From RHKX01 sp963820055 (GTDB lineage: Bacteria; Actinomycetota; Thermoleophilia; Solirubrobacterales; 70-9), in contig CAWFYJ010000001.1 in NCBI GenBank assembly GCA_963820055.1, positions 124,001-188,000 of the forward strand: DNA of 64,000 bases. The letters run 5' to 3'. This document shows, piece by piece, positions 1 to 7,700 of this stretch. A model generated the notes under the pieces. It searched no databases and was not told the origin of the DNA. It saw only the letters and a program-made list of their open reading frames with translations. How positions within the stretch are numbered: position 1 is the stretch's first letter; every line of letters starts with the position of its first letter. Position numbers and translations under genes: made by a program.

Positions 1-14
1 GCCTCAATCTAGCC

Positions 15-36
15 GCACTGGCCGCTCGGCCAGTGC
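15..36 (-). terminator. Hairpin after the secreted-protein gene
   Basis: Perfect 9-bp inverted repeat GCACTGGCC / GGCCAGTGC with a 4-nt loop, about 30 nt beyond the stop of the 65-901 gene. There is no clear U-tract, so it is an intrinsic-like stem rather than a classic terminator. Confidence 0.5.
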
Positions 37-64
37 CACCTCGTCACACACCGCGCCGCCCGTG

Positions 65-901
65 TCACCGCTTTCCGAGCCGCGTGAACGTGATCGTCGC
101 GTCCATCCGCGTCTTGCCCGTCGTCTTCGGGGGCCCGCCCCAGGTCTGGACGTCGTTCGGGTAGTTCACCGTGCGCCCGATCTCGACCGTCGTCTTCTTG
201 TGCTTCGGGTCGAGCAGCCTCCGGGACGAGATCTTCGTGCCCGCGGGCACGACGGCTCCAGCCCACTCACCCTGCGTTTCGGTCAATCCCATGTCGGCGT
301 TGTACTGACCGCTCTCATCGCAGGCGGCGGGCAACGAGTGATAGCTGTCGCTGCTCGGCCAGAGCGCATCGGCGGCGAAGAAGAGGTGGTCGCCCTTCCC
401 CGTGTTCGGAAGGCCCGTCGGGTAGGCGGGGTTCTCGACCTCGCCGATCTCCTTGCCGATGTAGGGCTCGACCTCGCCGTCCATGGTGCAGGTCGCGGTG
501 CCGATCTCGTCGGACGGAGGGCCTTCGCCGCCGAACGGTCCCGCTCCGGACGGGCAGTCGGACATCTGGCTGTAGAGGATCCGGAAGTTGCGCTCGAGGT
601 CGGCGTCCGCGCGGATCGCCAGCCCGTCGCCCTTCGCGAAGTGGAGCATCACGCCGCCCTTCACGGGCTTCAGCGTCACCTGCGACTTGCCGACGCTGCG
701 GAAGTCGAGAGCCTGGCGCCCATCCTCGAACACCGGCCAGTCGCACAAAGGCGCGACCTGTTTCACGTACTTCCAGGTCGTCAGCTGCTCGCCCTTCACG
801 GACATCAGGAACTTGGCGGGCTTCGGCTTCGCGGCGGCGGCGGGGCCGGCGGCGGCGAAGGCGACGGCGAGCGCCGTCACGCAGATCAGGGTCTTCTTCA
901 T
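65..901 (-). CDS. Secreted protein of unknown function
   Basis: 278 residues. The N-terminus is a clear Sec signal peptide: MKK, a hydrophobic core and an AxA-rich end (AAAAKPKP). The mature part is rich in Gly, Asp and Pro and has several Cys (around CDWP, DCPSG, TATC, AACDE), consistent with an extracytoplasmic disulphide-bonded fold. I do not recognise the family. The ATG is preceded by a good ribosome site (AAGGGGAG). A 6-bp hairpin (914-919 with 925-930) lies in the leader just upstream. It appears monocistronic and ends at the hairpin at 15-36. Confidence 0.75.
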   Translation of the reverse strand: MKKTLICVTALAVAFAAAGPAAAAKPKPAKFLMSVKGEQLTTWKYVKQVAPLCDWPVFEDGRQALDFRSVGKSQVTLKPVKGGVMLHFAKGDGLAIRADADLERNFRILYSQMSDCPSGAGPFGGEGPPSDEIGTATCTMDGEVEPYIGKEIGEVENPAYPTGLPNTGKGDHLFFAADALWPSSDSYHSLPAACDESGQYNADMGLTETQGEWAGAVVPAGTKISSRRLLDPKHKKTTVEIGRTVNYPNDVQTWGGPPKTTGKTRMDATITFTRLGKR

Positions 902-1006
902 GGGCTCCCCTTCGGAGTCGGATTGACTCCGTCACCCTCGCGGGGGATGTCGCCGCCGGCATCGGGGAGGTCCCCAATCCTCCGGGAGCGCGAGGTGGGT
1001 GGGTGC

Positions 1007-1378
1007 TCAGCCCGGCTGCTGGATCGAGAGGATGTTCTCGTCCGGGTCGTTGAACCAGGCGATCCGAGCACCGCTCGGCGAGGTCCAGACGAAGTCGTCC
1101 TGCGCCATGCTCTCGTACGTCCTGAACGCGACGCCGCATGCGCGCAGCGAATCCACGGCGGCGGAAATATCGGGCACCCTGAAGCCGAGCACCGTGTACG
1201 GAGCGCGGGCCGGCTCGTCGACGAGAGTCACTCGCAGGTCCACGCCTCCGGCTGAATAGACGTTCGCGAAAGCCGAGGATTCGGTCCGATCGAGGCCGAG
1301 GGTCTCGGCGTAGAAGCGATCGGAGCGTTCGAGATCACAGCTCCCGACGAAGGCGACGAGATCGGCTTCGGGGAGCAA
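1007..1378 (-). CDS. VOC (glyoxalase/bleomycin-resistance) superfamily protein
   Basis: 123 residues forming one vicinal-oxygen-chelate module. It has the first beta strand plus the 'RSDRFYAETLGL' helix, and the second half ends in the typical 'GARIAWFNDPDENIL' strand with a Pro/Glu. The substrate cannot be told; the family includes dioxygenases, isomerases and resistance proteins. The start is TTG at 1378, as no ATG or GTG is available, 11 nt after the stop of the RTX-repeat gene, so it is probably the last gene of a short operon with 1390-2342. Confidence 0.8.
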   Translation of the reverse strand: MLPEADLVAFVGSCDLERSDRFYAETLGLDRTESSAFANVYSAGGVDLRVTLVDEPARAPYTVLGFRVPDISAAVDSLRACGVAFRTYESMAQDDFVWTSPSGARIAWFNDPDENILSIQQPG

Positions 1379-1389
1379 GGGGCAGCCGG

Positions 1390-1935
1390 CTATTCGACGA
1401 TCACGTCTTCGCAGTCGGCTGCGACCTTGTCCTTCTTGTTGACGAAGGCGATGTCGCTCCCCGGCCCGCAGCTAAGGCGGTCCTTTGCGTTGTTGTCGCC
1501 GAAGCCGGAGGCGTCGAGCTGATCGTTGCCGGGCCCGCCGAGGAGGACGTCCTCGCCCTTCTCGCCGTAGAGGTCGTCATCTCCGTCGCCGCCCTCGATG
1601 GTGTCGTCGCCGGGGCCGCCGAAGAGGCCTCCGATCAGATACTGGTCGCTGTCGTCGCCACCGGTGATCTTGTCGTCCCCGGGGCCGCCCTCGACGTAGT
1701 CGTTGCCCCCGCCGCCGTCGATGACGTCGTTCCCGCGGCCGCCGTAGCTGGAGTCGTTGCCGTCCTTGGCCTTGATTCCGTCGGCCTTCCGCGTCCCCGT
1801 GATCTGGTCGTCGAACTGGGTGCCGTTGCACTGCTTGCCGGCCTTGCAGGTGATGTCGTCGGCGATCGCGACGGCGGCCCAGACCAGCGCCACGGCGGCG
1901 AGGGCGCCGACCGCGGCGAGGATCCCGCGCCTCAC
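1390..1935 (-). CDS. Secreted RTX-like calcium-binding repeat protein
   Basis: 181 residues. A signal peptide or anchor (about residues 1-25) is followed by a short Cys-containing segment and then nonapeptide repeats of the GGxGxD type (GGRGNDVIDGG, GGPGDDKITGG, GGPGDDTIEGG, GGPGNDQLDAS). Such repeats form calcium-loaded parallel beta-rolls. The C-terminal tail has two more Cys. The protein is much shorter than RTX toxins and has no toxin or protease domain. GTG start; the first four bases overlap the stop of the upstream VOC gene (GTGA), so the two are translationally coupled. Confidence 0.85.
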   Translation of the reverse strand: MRRGILAAVGALAAVALVWAAVAIADDITCKAGKQCNGTQFDDQITGTRKADGIKAKDGNDSSYGGRGNDVIDGGGGNDYVEGGPGDDKITGGDDSDQYLIGGLFGGPGDDTIEGGDGDDDLYGEKGEDVLLGGPGNDQLDASGFGDNNAKDRLSCGPGSDIAFVNKKDKVAADCEDVIVE

Positions 1936-2342
1936 GAGTCTCCCGAGGTCGCGCGGGCGTCGGCGGCGTTGAGCTCGATCAGCTCGATCCGGTAGCCGTC
2001 TGGGTCGCGGACGAAGCAGAGCCGCGAACCGCCCTCGCGCACCTGATACGGCGGCTTCTCGGGCTCGATGCCCGCCTCGGCGAGGCGCTCCAGAGCGCCG
2101 TCGAGATCGTCCATCGTAATCGCGACGTGGCCGTATCCGGTGCCATGGTCGTACGGCTCGTCGACGTCGTGGTTGTGGGTCAGCTCGAGGCGAGGTCCGT
2201 CGCCGGGAAGCCCCATGAAGATGTTCGTCGCCTCATCGCGGATCGGCATCCGGTGGATGACCTCGAAGCCGAGCTTCTCGTAGAAGGCGACCGATGCATC
2301 CGGATCGAGGACCCGGTAGCAGGTGTGGATCAACTCGCTCAT
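1932..2342 (-). CDS. Lactoylglutathione lyase-like VOC protein
   Basis: 136 residues, very close in pattern to glyoxalase I. It starts with 'HTCYRVLDPDASVAFYEKLG', has a central 'LELTHNHDVDEPYDHGTGYGHVAI' block (His and Glu metal ligands) and ends in 'CFVRDPDGYRIELIEL'. Known members detoxify methylglyoxal or act on related thiol adducts. An actinobacterium would probably use a thiol other than glutathione, so the exact substrate is inference. It is the first gene of the 2342-1007 operon and has a -10-like TAGGCT six bases before the ATG, suggesting a leaderless message. Confidence 0.85.
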   Translation of the reverse strand: MSELIHTCYRVLDPDASVAFYEKLGFEVIHRMPIRDEATNIFMGLPGDGPRLELTHNHDVDEPYDHGTGYGHVAITMDDLDGALERLAEAGIEPEKPPYQVREGGSRLCFVRDPDGYRIELIELNAADARATSGDS

Positions 2343-2348
2343 GTCGCG

Positions 2349-2354
2349 AGCCTA
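2349..2354 (-). promoter_or_regulatory. -10 element (TAGGCT), leaderless start for the glyoxalase operon
   Basis: TAGGCT on the minus strand ends 6 nt before the ATG at 2342. The same hexamer at the same spacing precedes the FKBP gene (30858) and the membrane protein at 34340. Confidence 0.5.
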
Positions 2355-2393
2355 CCTTGCCGGTCCCGACGCGGCCACTCGGGCCGCGGGATT

Positions 2394-3665
2394 CTAGAAA
2401 CCGGCGGGGTGCGTGGCGGTGAAGCTCTGGGACTGCTCCCAGGAGCTCGAGTAGTCGGCCCAGCTCGGGCCGTCGCCGCCGGAATCGGAGGTGTCCCAGC
2501 GGAGCCCGGCGATGACCGCGTAGGCGTGGCCGGAGTTCGCGTAGACGGTTATCCAGTTGCCGACACCGGGCTCGCCCCAGCTCATGAAGCCGGTCGAGTC
2601 GAGCGGGCTGTCGAGGAAGCCGCCGCCGTGGAGCGCGTAGCTGACCGCGCCGGAGCAGTCGTAACCCGACGACTCGAACGAGCCGTGGCCGCCGCCCCAG
2701 ACGTAGGGGGTGTCGCGGATCGCGTTCGCGGCAGCGATCGCGTCCTTGACCTGCTGCGGCGCATCGGCCGGCGCCGTGGCGCTGCCGTCGGCGTTGAGGA
2801 TCGCGGTGTCGCCGCTCGGGGCGGGAACGCTCGGCGCCGGAGCGGCGACGTTCGCTGGATCGGGCGCTGCGGCGGCCGCCGCAGCGGCGGCCTGGCGCCG
2901 CTGAGCGCTGGCGATGCCGCTCTCGAGGTTGCCCTCGCGGGAGGTCAGCGTCTGCAGAGTCTGGCGACGGTCGGCGCGGGCGGCGTAGAGCTGCTGCTCC
3001 TGCGCTTCGAGCGCGGCGCGCTGGTCGGCCAGCTCCTGCTGGCGAGCGGCGAGGTCGTCGCGGGCGGCCTGGATCCGGTCCTTGGTGTCGGCGAGCTGCG
3101 AGACGGTGTCCTCGACTTCGGCGCGGAGGTCCTTGACCCGCGTGACGGTGCTCTCCTGGTAGTCGTGGATCCGATCGAGGTAGGTGGCGTCGACCGACGC
3201 GTCCTCCCAGCTCGAGGACTCGATCAGGAGCTTGATCATGTCCGGGTCGTCCGATTTGTAGACGCCGACGAGGATCTTCGAGAGCTCCTTGACGGCCTCC
3301 TTGAGGTGATCGCGGACCCGAGCGAGGTGCTCGCGTCCCTTCGTGAGTTCGTCCTTCGCGGAGTCGAGCTCCTCCTGCTTGGCCTGGAGGTCGGCGGCGG
3401 CGGCGGCCTCGGCCTGACGGGCCTCGGAGACCTGGCCGATCATTGCGTTGATCTGCTGGTTGCTGTCGGCGAGCTGCTGGGAGATCGACGACTGCTGATC
3501 GCGGACGTCGGCGAGGGCCGCCTGCTTCTCGGCGATGGTCGCGTTCGCGGGCTGGGCGCCGAGCAGCGCGGCGATCGCGCAGACGGCGATCAGCAGCAGG
3601 GCCGCGGCGGTCACGAGGCGGGCGGAAGGAGTTCCTGCCCTTGTGTCGAAGAGGTTCGGTCGCAT
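2394..3665 (-). CDS. Coiled-coil NlpC/P60 peptidoglycan endopeptidase
   Basis: 423 residues. A signal peptide (roughly residues 10-38) ends in AQPANA. A long heptad-rich coiled coil (about 40-265, Gln/Glu/Ala/Asp-rich) follows, then an Ala/Pro linker, then an NlpC/P60 domain from about residue 315. The catalytic Cys337 lies in 'YDCSGAVSYAL' and the His380 in 'SGHAYAVI'. The architecture matches the PcsB/CwlO/RipA-type D,L-endopeptidases whose coiled coil is usually controlled by FtsEX. An ftsEX pair is present at 60.7-62.5 kb, although partnership is inference. The ATG at 3665 was chosen because the signal peptide begins there; the ORF extends further upstream without homology. Confidence 0.88.
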   Translation of the reverse strand: MRPNLFDTRAGTPSARLVTAAALLLIAVCAIAALLGAQPANATIAEKQAALADVRDQQSSISQQLADSNQQINAMIGQVSEARQAEAAAAADLQAKQEELDSAKDELTKGREHLARVRDHLKEAVKELSKILVGVYKSDDPDMIKLLIESSSWEDASVDATYLDRIHDYQESTVTRVKDLRAEVEDTVSQLADTKDRIQAARDDLAARQQELADQRAALEAQEQQLYAARADRRQTLQTLTSREGNLESGIASAQRRQAAAAAAAAAPDPANVAAPAPSVPAPSGDTAILNADGSATAPADAPQQVKDAIAAANAIRDTPYVWGGGHGSFESSGYDCSGAVSYALHGGGFLDSPLDSTGFMSWGEPGVGNWITVYANSGHAYAVIAGLRWDTSDSGGDGPSWADYSSSWEQSQSFTATHPAGF

Positions 3666-3674
3666 AGATGTGTG

Positions 3675-3699
3675 CCGAGGGGGTGGCACCCCCACTCGG
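3675..3699 (-). promoter_or_regulatory. Leader hairpin before the NlpC/P60 gene
   Basis: A GC-rich imperfect stem (CCGAG with CTCGG, GGGG with CCCC, small bulge) sits between the ATG at 3665 and a perfect but distant Shine-Dalgarno-like AAAGGAGG near 3723-3730. The placement suggests a structured 5' leader. I could not match the 3666-4087 leader to any riboswitch class I know, including the c-di-AMP ydaO type. Confidence 0.35.
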
Positions 3700-3792
3700 A
3701 CGCGGCAGGCTAGTGGCCGTTCCTCCTTTTGCAAGCGCTCGCTAACAGAGCTGCAACGGATCTTGCGTGGCACCGACCGGCCCCTTCCGGGC

Positions 3793-3924
3793 TCATCTGC
3801 ACTCGACCTTGCACGGCGCGGAGACCGGGTGGCCCGGCGCCGAGCCGTGTCCGAGCGACGCGGCATCTGCGTCGGCGGCTCCGGATAGTGCGATGGCGAC
3901 CCCGCCGATCGCGGCCAGGGCCAC
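3793..3924 (-). CDS. Possible small secreted peptide in the 3.7-4.1 kb gap
   Basis: Within the 420-bp gap upstream of the NlpC/P60 gene, one minus-strand frame reads as a 43-codon peptide from GTG 3924. It has a hydrophobic stretch (VALAAIGGVAIALSG), an Ala-rich likely cleavage site (ADADAA) and a tail with two Cys. Third codon positions are strongly G/C, like real genes here. The frame stays open upstream and encodes a basic N-region (GRKLRLAELL) typical of signal peptides, but no ATG/GTG/TTG occurs there, so the start is unresolved. The rest of the gap holds only the NlpC/P60 leader. Confidence 0.25.
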   Translation of the reverse strand: MALAAIGGVAIALSGAADADAASLGHGSAPGHPVSAPCKVECR

Positions 3925-4087
3925 CAGGAGCTCAGCCAGGCGGAGCTTTCGCCCCCCGCCGGCCGGGTTGTGATCGAGCGATCTGATCTCCGTGCCTCGG
4001 TTTCCCGCACCGGCTGCGGAGCCGGAGCGATTGTTAGCGTTCTGTAAGGACGTTAACCGGAGGCCGACCGCGAAGTTGCGGTCGGGC

Positions 4088-5002
4088 TCAGAGCGGGCGG
4101 AGATCGCCGAGGAGGTGGATCGGCGGATCCACCTCCCCCGGCCCGCGGATCTCGAAGCCCGTCGAGCCGTCGTCGCGGGTGACGGAGGCGAAGCGGACGC
4201 GTCCGGGCAGCGACACGGGCTTACGGAACGAGACCGCAGTCGAGAAGGAGTCCGGGAGCCGGCCCTCGAGCTGGGCGAGGCAACGGGACATGCTCCACAT
4301 GCCGTGGGCGATCGGCCGCGGGAATCCGAACGCTCGGGCCGTCAGCGGATGCATGTGAATCGGGTTGCGATCGCCCGAGACCCCCGCGTAGCGGCGGCCG
4401 AGGTCGCCGGGCAGGCTCCACTCCGAGCCGGCCGGCACGGACGGCTCGAGCGCTTCCGGTCCATCGGAACGCCGGGCGGCCGGGTCGCCGCCGCCGCGGT
4501 GGAGGATCGTCCCGGTCTCGGTCCAGACCAGCTCACCGTCCGCCGCGTGCGCCTCGACGACGAGCGAGAACGCCGTGCCCTTCGGATGACCGCGGAGGTC
4601 CTCGGCGCGGACATCGAAGTCGACCGGCTCGCCGATCGCGATCGGCCGGTGCTGGGTGATCGCGTCGTCGAGGTGGACGAGACCGAGGAGCGGGAACGGA
4701 AACGAGCCCGACGCCATCAGCTCCATCTGCAGCGGGAACGAGAGCACGTGCGGGTAGGTCGGCGGCATCCGGTCGCGAAGCGCGAAGCCGCAGACCCGGC
4801 AGTAGTCGGCGATCGCGCGGACGTCGGCGCTCACACCCTCGACGCGAAGACCTTCGGCCGGCAGGGCCTCGCCGCGACCGCCGGGCCCTCCGGGCAGCCG
4901 GGACAGGAGCCCCGCCCCGGGCACCGACGTGACGGCGGTCCGGGCATACAGCGGCAGCATCGACGGCATCCCCCCGAGCGTTCGCACCGGCCGGGCGCCC
5001 AC
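4088..5002 (-). CDS. MaoC-like (R)-specific enoyl/3-hydroxyacyl dehydratase, HtdX type
   Basis: 304 residues, a double hot-dog arrangement. The C-terminal half carries the hydratase signature 'YAGVSGDRNPIHMHPLTA' (catalytic Asp and His) followed by 'IAHGMW'. The N-terminal half is a degenerate hot dog. Members hydrate or dehydrate (R)-3-hydroxyacyl thioesters. It is the last gene of the five-gene acyl operon, 2 nt after fabG4. In Mycobacterium the corresponding gene (Rv0241c, htdX) also adjoins fabG4, which supports the assignment. Confidence 0.88.
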   Translation of the reverse strand: MGARPVRTLGGMPSMLPLYARTAVTSVPGAGLLSRLPGGPGGRGEALPAEGLRVEGVSADVRAIADYCRVCGFALRDRMPPTYPHVLSFPLQMELMASGSFPFPLLGLVHLDDAITQHRPIAIGEPVDFDVRAEDLRGHPKGTAFSLVVEAHAADGELVWTETGTILHRGGGDPAARRSDGPEALEPSVPAGSEWSLPGDLGRRYAGVSGDRNPIHMHPLTARAFGFPRPIAHGMWSMSRCLAQLEGRLPDSFSTAVSFRKPVSLPGRVRFASVTRDDGSTGFEIRGPGEVDPPIHLLGDLRPL

Positions 5003-5004
5003 GG

Positions 5005-6411
5005 TCAGGCCCCGATCAGGCTCTGCCCGCAGACCCTGATGACGTTGCCGTTGAGGCCCGTCGAGTCGGGTGCGGCGAGCCAGGCGATCGTCTCCGCGAC
5101 ATCGACGGGCAGCCCGCCCTGCGAGAGCGAGTTCATCCGGCGACCCGCCTCGCGCGGCCCGATCGGCATCGCCGCGGTCATCTGGGTCTCGATGAAGCCG
5201 GGAGCGACGGCATTGATGGTGGCGTTGCGCTCGGCGAGGACCGGGGCCATCGACTCGACCATGCCGATCACGCCCGCCTTTGAAGTCGAGTAGTTCGTCT
5301 GCCCGGCGTTGCCGGCGATGCCGCTCATCGAGGAGACGCAGACGATCCGGCCGTCGGGCCGCAACAGCCCCTCGCGGCCGAGCAACTCGGCATTGATCCG
5401 CTCCTCGGCGGTCAGGTTGATCGAGAGCACGAGCTCCCAGAACTCCTCGCTCATCCCGCCGAGGGTCTTGTCGCGGGTGATGCCGGCGTTGTGGACGAAG
5501 ACGTCGACGCCGTCGTGCTCACGTGCGAGCTCGTCGCAGATCGCCACCGGCGCCTCCGGCGACGTGATGTCGGCGGCGATCGCCGAGCCGCCGATCGTGC
5601 TGACGACGCGGTCGAGGTCGTCCTCCAGGGCGGGTACGTCGAGGCCGACGACGTGGGCGCCGTCGCGGGCGAGGACGCCGGCGATCGCCTCGCCGATGCC
5701 GCGCGAGGCGCCGGTGACGAGCGCGACCTTGCCGTGCAACGGCCGCTCGCGATCGACCTCGGGAACGTCGCGCCCGGATCCGATTCGCGCGACCTGGCCG
5801 GAGACGTAGGCCGAGCGCGGTGAGAGGAAGAAGCGGAGGCTCGAGCCGATCCGTTCCTCGGCGCCGTCGGCGACCTCGAGGAGCTGGGCGGTGCCGCCGT
5901 AGCGGAGCTCCTTGCCGGCGGCGCGGACAAAACCCTCGAGGGCGCGCTGTGCGGTGGCCGCGGCCGGATCGGAGCATCCGGCGGGGTCCGCGCCGATGAC
6001 GATCAGCCTGCCGCTCGGCTCGAGCCGGCGGATCGTCGGGTGGAAGAAGGACCAGAGCTCACGCAGCTCATCGCTGGAGGAGATCCCGGTGGCGTCGAAG
6101 ACGAGGCCCTTCCAGCGCTGCGAGCCCGGTGCCTCGTCGTTCCAGACGCCGGCGTCGACCGACGCGCCGCCGAGCGCGGCCCGGATCTCGTCGTCGAGGC
6201 GGCTGTCGGCGGCCGTGCCGGAGGCGGCGAGCACCGCCGCGATCGCCGGTCCGCAGCGACCGCCCGGGGCGGAGCCGACGAGGACACGCCCGTCGATCAG
6301 CGGCGAGCCGGGCGCGAAGCGATCGAGGTCGACCGGCTGGGGCAGGCCGAGGTTCTTGGCGACGAACCCGCCGAGCGGGTTGTTGACGATCTGGGTGTAA
6401 GCGTCGGCCAC
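5005..6411 (-). CDS. fabG: Two-domain 3-oxoacyl-ACP/CoA reductase, FabG4 type
   Basis: 468 residues, about twice the usual FabG, as in the high-molecular-weight FabG4 (Rv0242c). An N-terminal degenerate Rossmann domain (about 1-215) begins 'VNNPLGGFVAKNLGLPQP', a FabG4 hallmark. A full SDR domain follows with cofactor loop 'VTGASRGIGEAIAG' and catalytic Ser / Tyr-x-x-x-Lys in 'CVSSMSG...NYSTSKAG'. It reduces 3-oxoacyl thioesters. It lies 3 nt downstream of the thiolase gene and 2 nt upstream of the MaoC gene. Confidence 0.92.
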   Translation of the reverse strand: MADAYTQIVNNPLGGFVAKNLGLPQPVDLDRFAPGSPLIDGRVLVGSAPGGRCGPAIAAVLAASGTAADSRLDDEIRAALGGASVDAGVWNDEAPGSQRWKGLVFDATGISSSDELRELWSFFHPTIRRLEPSGRLIVIGADPAGCSDPAAATAQRALEGFVRAAGKELRYGGTAQLLEVADGAEERIGSSLRFFLSPRSAYVSGQVARIGSGRDVPEVDRERPLHGKVALVTGASRGIGEAIAGVLARDGAHVVGLDVPALEDDLDRVVSTIGGSAIAADITSPEAPVAICDELAREHDGVDVFVHNAGITRDKTLGGMSEEFWELVLSINLTAEERINAELLGREGLLRPDGRIVCVSSMSGIAGNAGQTNYSTSKAGVIGMVESMAPVLAERNATINAVAPGFIETQMTAAMPIGPREAGRRMNSLSQGGLPVDVAETIAWLAAPDSTGLNGNVIRVCGQSLIGA

Positions 6412-6414
6412 GGC

Positions 6415-7692
6415 TCAGGCCTCGAGGATCGCGACGACGCCCTGGCCGCCGGCCGCGCAGATCGAGATCAGGCCCCGGCCGCCGCCGCGCTCGTTGAGCA
6501 TCTTCGCCAGGTTTCCGACGATGCGGCCGCCGGTCGCGGCGAACGGGTGGCCGGCGGCGAGCGAGCCACCGCGGACGTTGAGCTTGTCGCGGTCGATCGA
6601 ACCGAGCGCCTCGTCGCGGCCGAGCCGCTCGCGGCAGAACACCGGGTCCTCCCAAGCGGCCAGGGTGCACAGCACCTGGGCGGCGAAGGCCTCGTGGATC
6701 TCGTAGAGGTCGAAGTCCTGGAGGCTCAGGCCCTGCCTGTCGAGCAGCCGCGGGACCGCGTAGGCGGGTGCCATCAGCAGGCCCTCGCGGGCGCTGACGT
6801 GGTCGACGGCCGCCGTCTCGGCGTCGACGAACCGGGCCAGCGGGGTCAGCCCGTGGGCCGCCCCCCATTCCTCGGTGCCGAGCAGGACCGCGGAGGCGCC
6901 GTCGCTGAGCGGCGTCGAGTTGCCGGCGGTCATCGTGCCGTCCTCGCCGCCGAAGACGGGCCGGAGCTTGCCGAGCGACTCGACGGTCGAATCGGGACGG
7001 AGGTTCTGATCGCGCTCGAGCCCGAGGTAGGGACTGACGAGGTCGTCCTCGAAGCCCGACTCGTAGGCGGCGCCGAGATGCTGGTGGCTGGAGGCGGTGA
7101 GCTCGTCCTGCGCGAGGCGGGTGATCCCCCACTCCCTGGCCATGATCGCCGTGTGCTCGCCCATCGAGAGGCCGGTGCGGGGCTCGGAGTTGCGCGGGAT
7201 CTCGGGGATCAGCTGGCCCGGCCGGACCTTCGCGAGAGCGCGAATGCGGTCGAGGTTCGAGCGCGCCGAGTTCGCCTCGAGGAGGATCTCGCGGAGGTCG
7301 TCGTTGATCGCGATCGGAGCATCGGAGGTCGTGTCGACGCCGCAGGCGATGCCGGACTCGACCTGGCCGAGCGCGATCTTGTTGGCGACGAGGATCGCCG
7401 TCTCGAGCCCGGTTCCGCAGGCCTGCCCGACGTCGTAGGCGGGCGTCTCGGGCGCGATCCGCGTTCCGAGCAGCGACTCGCGGGTGAGGTTGAAGTCGCG
7501 GCTGTGCTTGAGGACGGCGCCGCCGGCGACCTCGCCGAGGCGCTCGCCGGCGATCCCGGTCCGCTCGACGAGACCGTCGAGCGCCGTCGTGAGCATGTCC
7601 TGGTTGGACGCGCGAGCGTAGGGACCGTTCGAGCGCGCGAACGGGATCCGGTTCGATCCGAGAATCACGGCGTTCTCCCGCGGCGCGGCCAC
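6415..7692 (-). CDS. fadA: Acetyl-CoA acetyltransferase (thiolase), FadA2 type
   Basis: 425 residues. The nucleophilic Cys is in 'VGQACGTGLE', the His in 'HEAFAAQ', and the C-terminal 'GGSLAAGHPFAATGGR' and 'CAAGGQG' motifs are intact, so a catalytically complete thiolase is expected. It condenses or cleaves acyl-CoA and 3-oxoacyl-CoA. The start is GTG 7692, just after the dehydrogenase stop; the long upstream extension of the open frame has no homology. Together with fabG and the MaoC gene it could run either beta-oxidation or CoA-based chain extension. Confidence 0.9.
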   Translation of the reverse strand: MAAPRENAVILGSNRIPFARSNGPYARASNQDMLTTALDGLVERTGIAGERLGEVAGGAVLKHSRDFNLTRESLLGTRIAPETPAYDVGQACGTGLETAILVANKIALGQVESGIACGVDTTSDAPIAINDDLREILLEANSARSNLDRIRALAKVRPGQLIPEIPRNSEPRTGLSMGEHTAIMAREWGITRLAQDELTASSHQHLGAAYESGFEDDLVSPYLGLERDQNLRPDSTVESLGKLRPVFGGEDGTMTAGNSTPLSDGASAVLLGTEEWGAAHGLTPLARFVDAETAAVDHVSAREGLLMAPAYAVPRLLDRQGLSLQDFDLYEIHEAFAAQVLCTLAAWEDPVFCRERLGRDEALGSIDRDKLNVRGGSLAAGHPFAATGGRIVGNLAKMLNERGGGRGLISICAAGGQGVVAILEA

Positions 7693-7700
7693 GACGGCTC

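Noticed and set aside
2127..3713. 528-codon plus-strand frame opposite the NlpC/P60 gene
   Set aside because: Low-complexity Gly/Arg/Val composition and no motifs; the minus-strand gene has a signal peptide and catalytic residues.
3666..4087. Possible c-di-AMP (ydaO-type) or cobalamin riboswitch before the NlpC/P60 gene
   Set aside because: Such elements often precede wall hydrolases, but I could not find the conserved core strings of either class.
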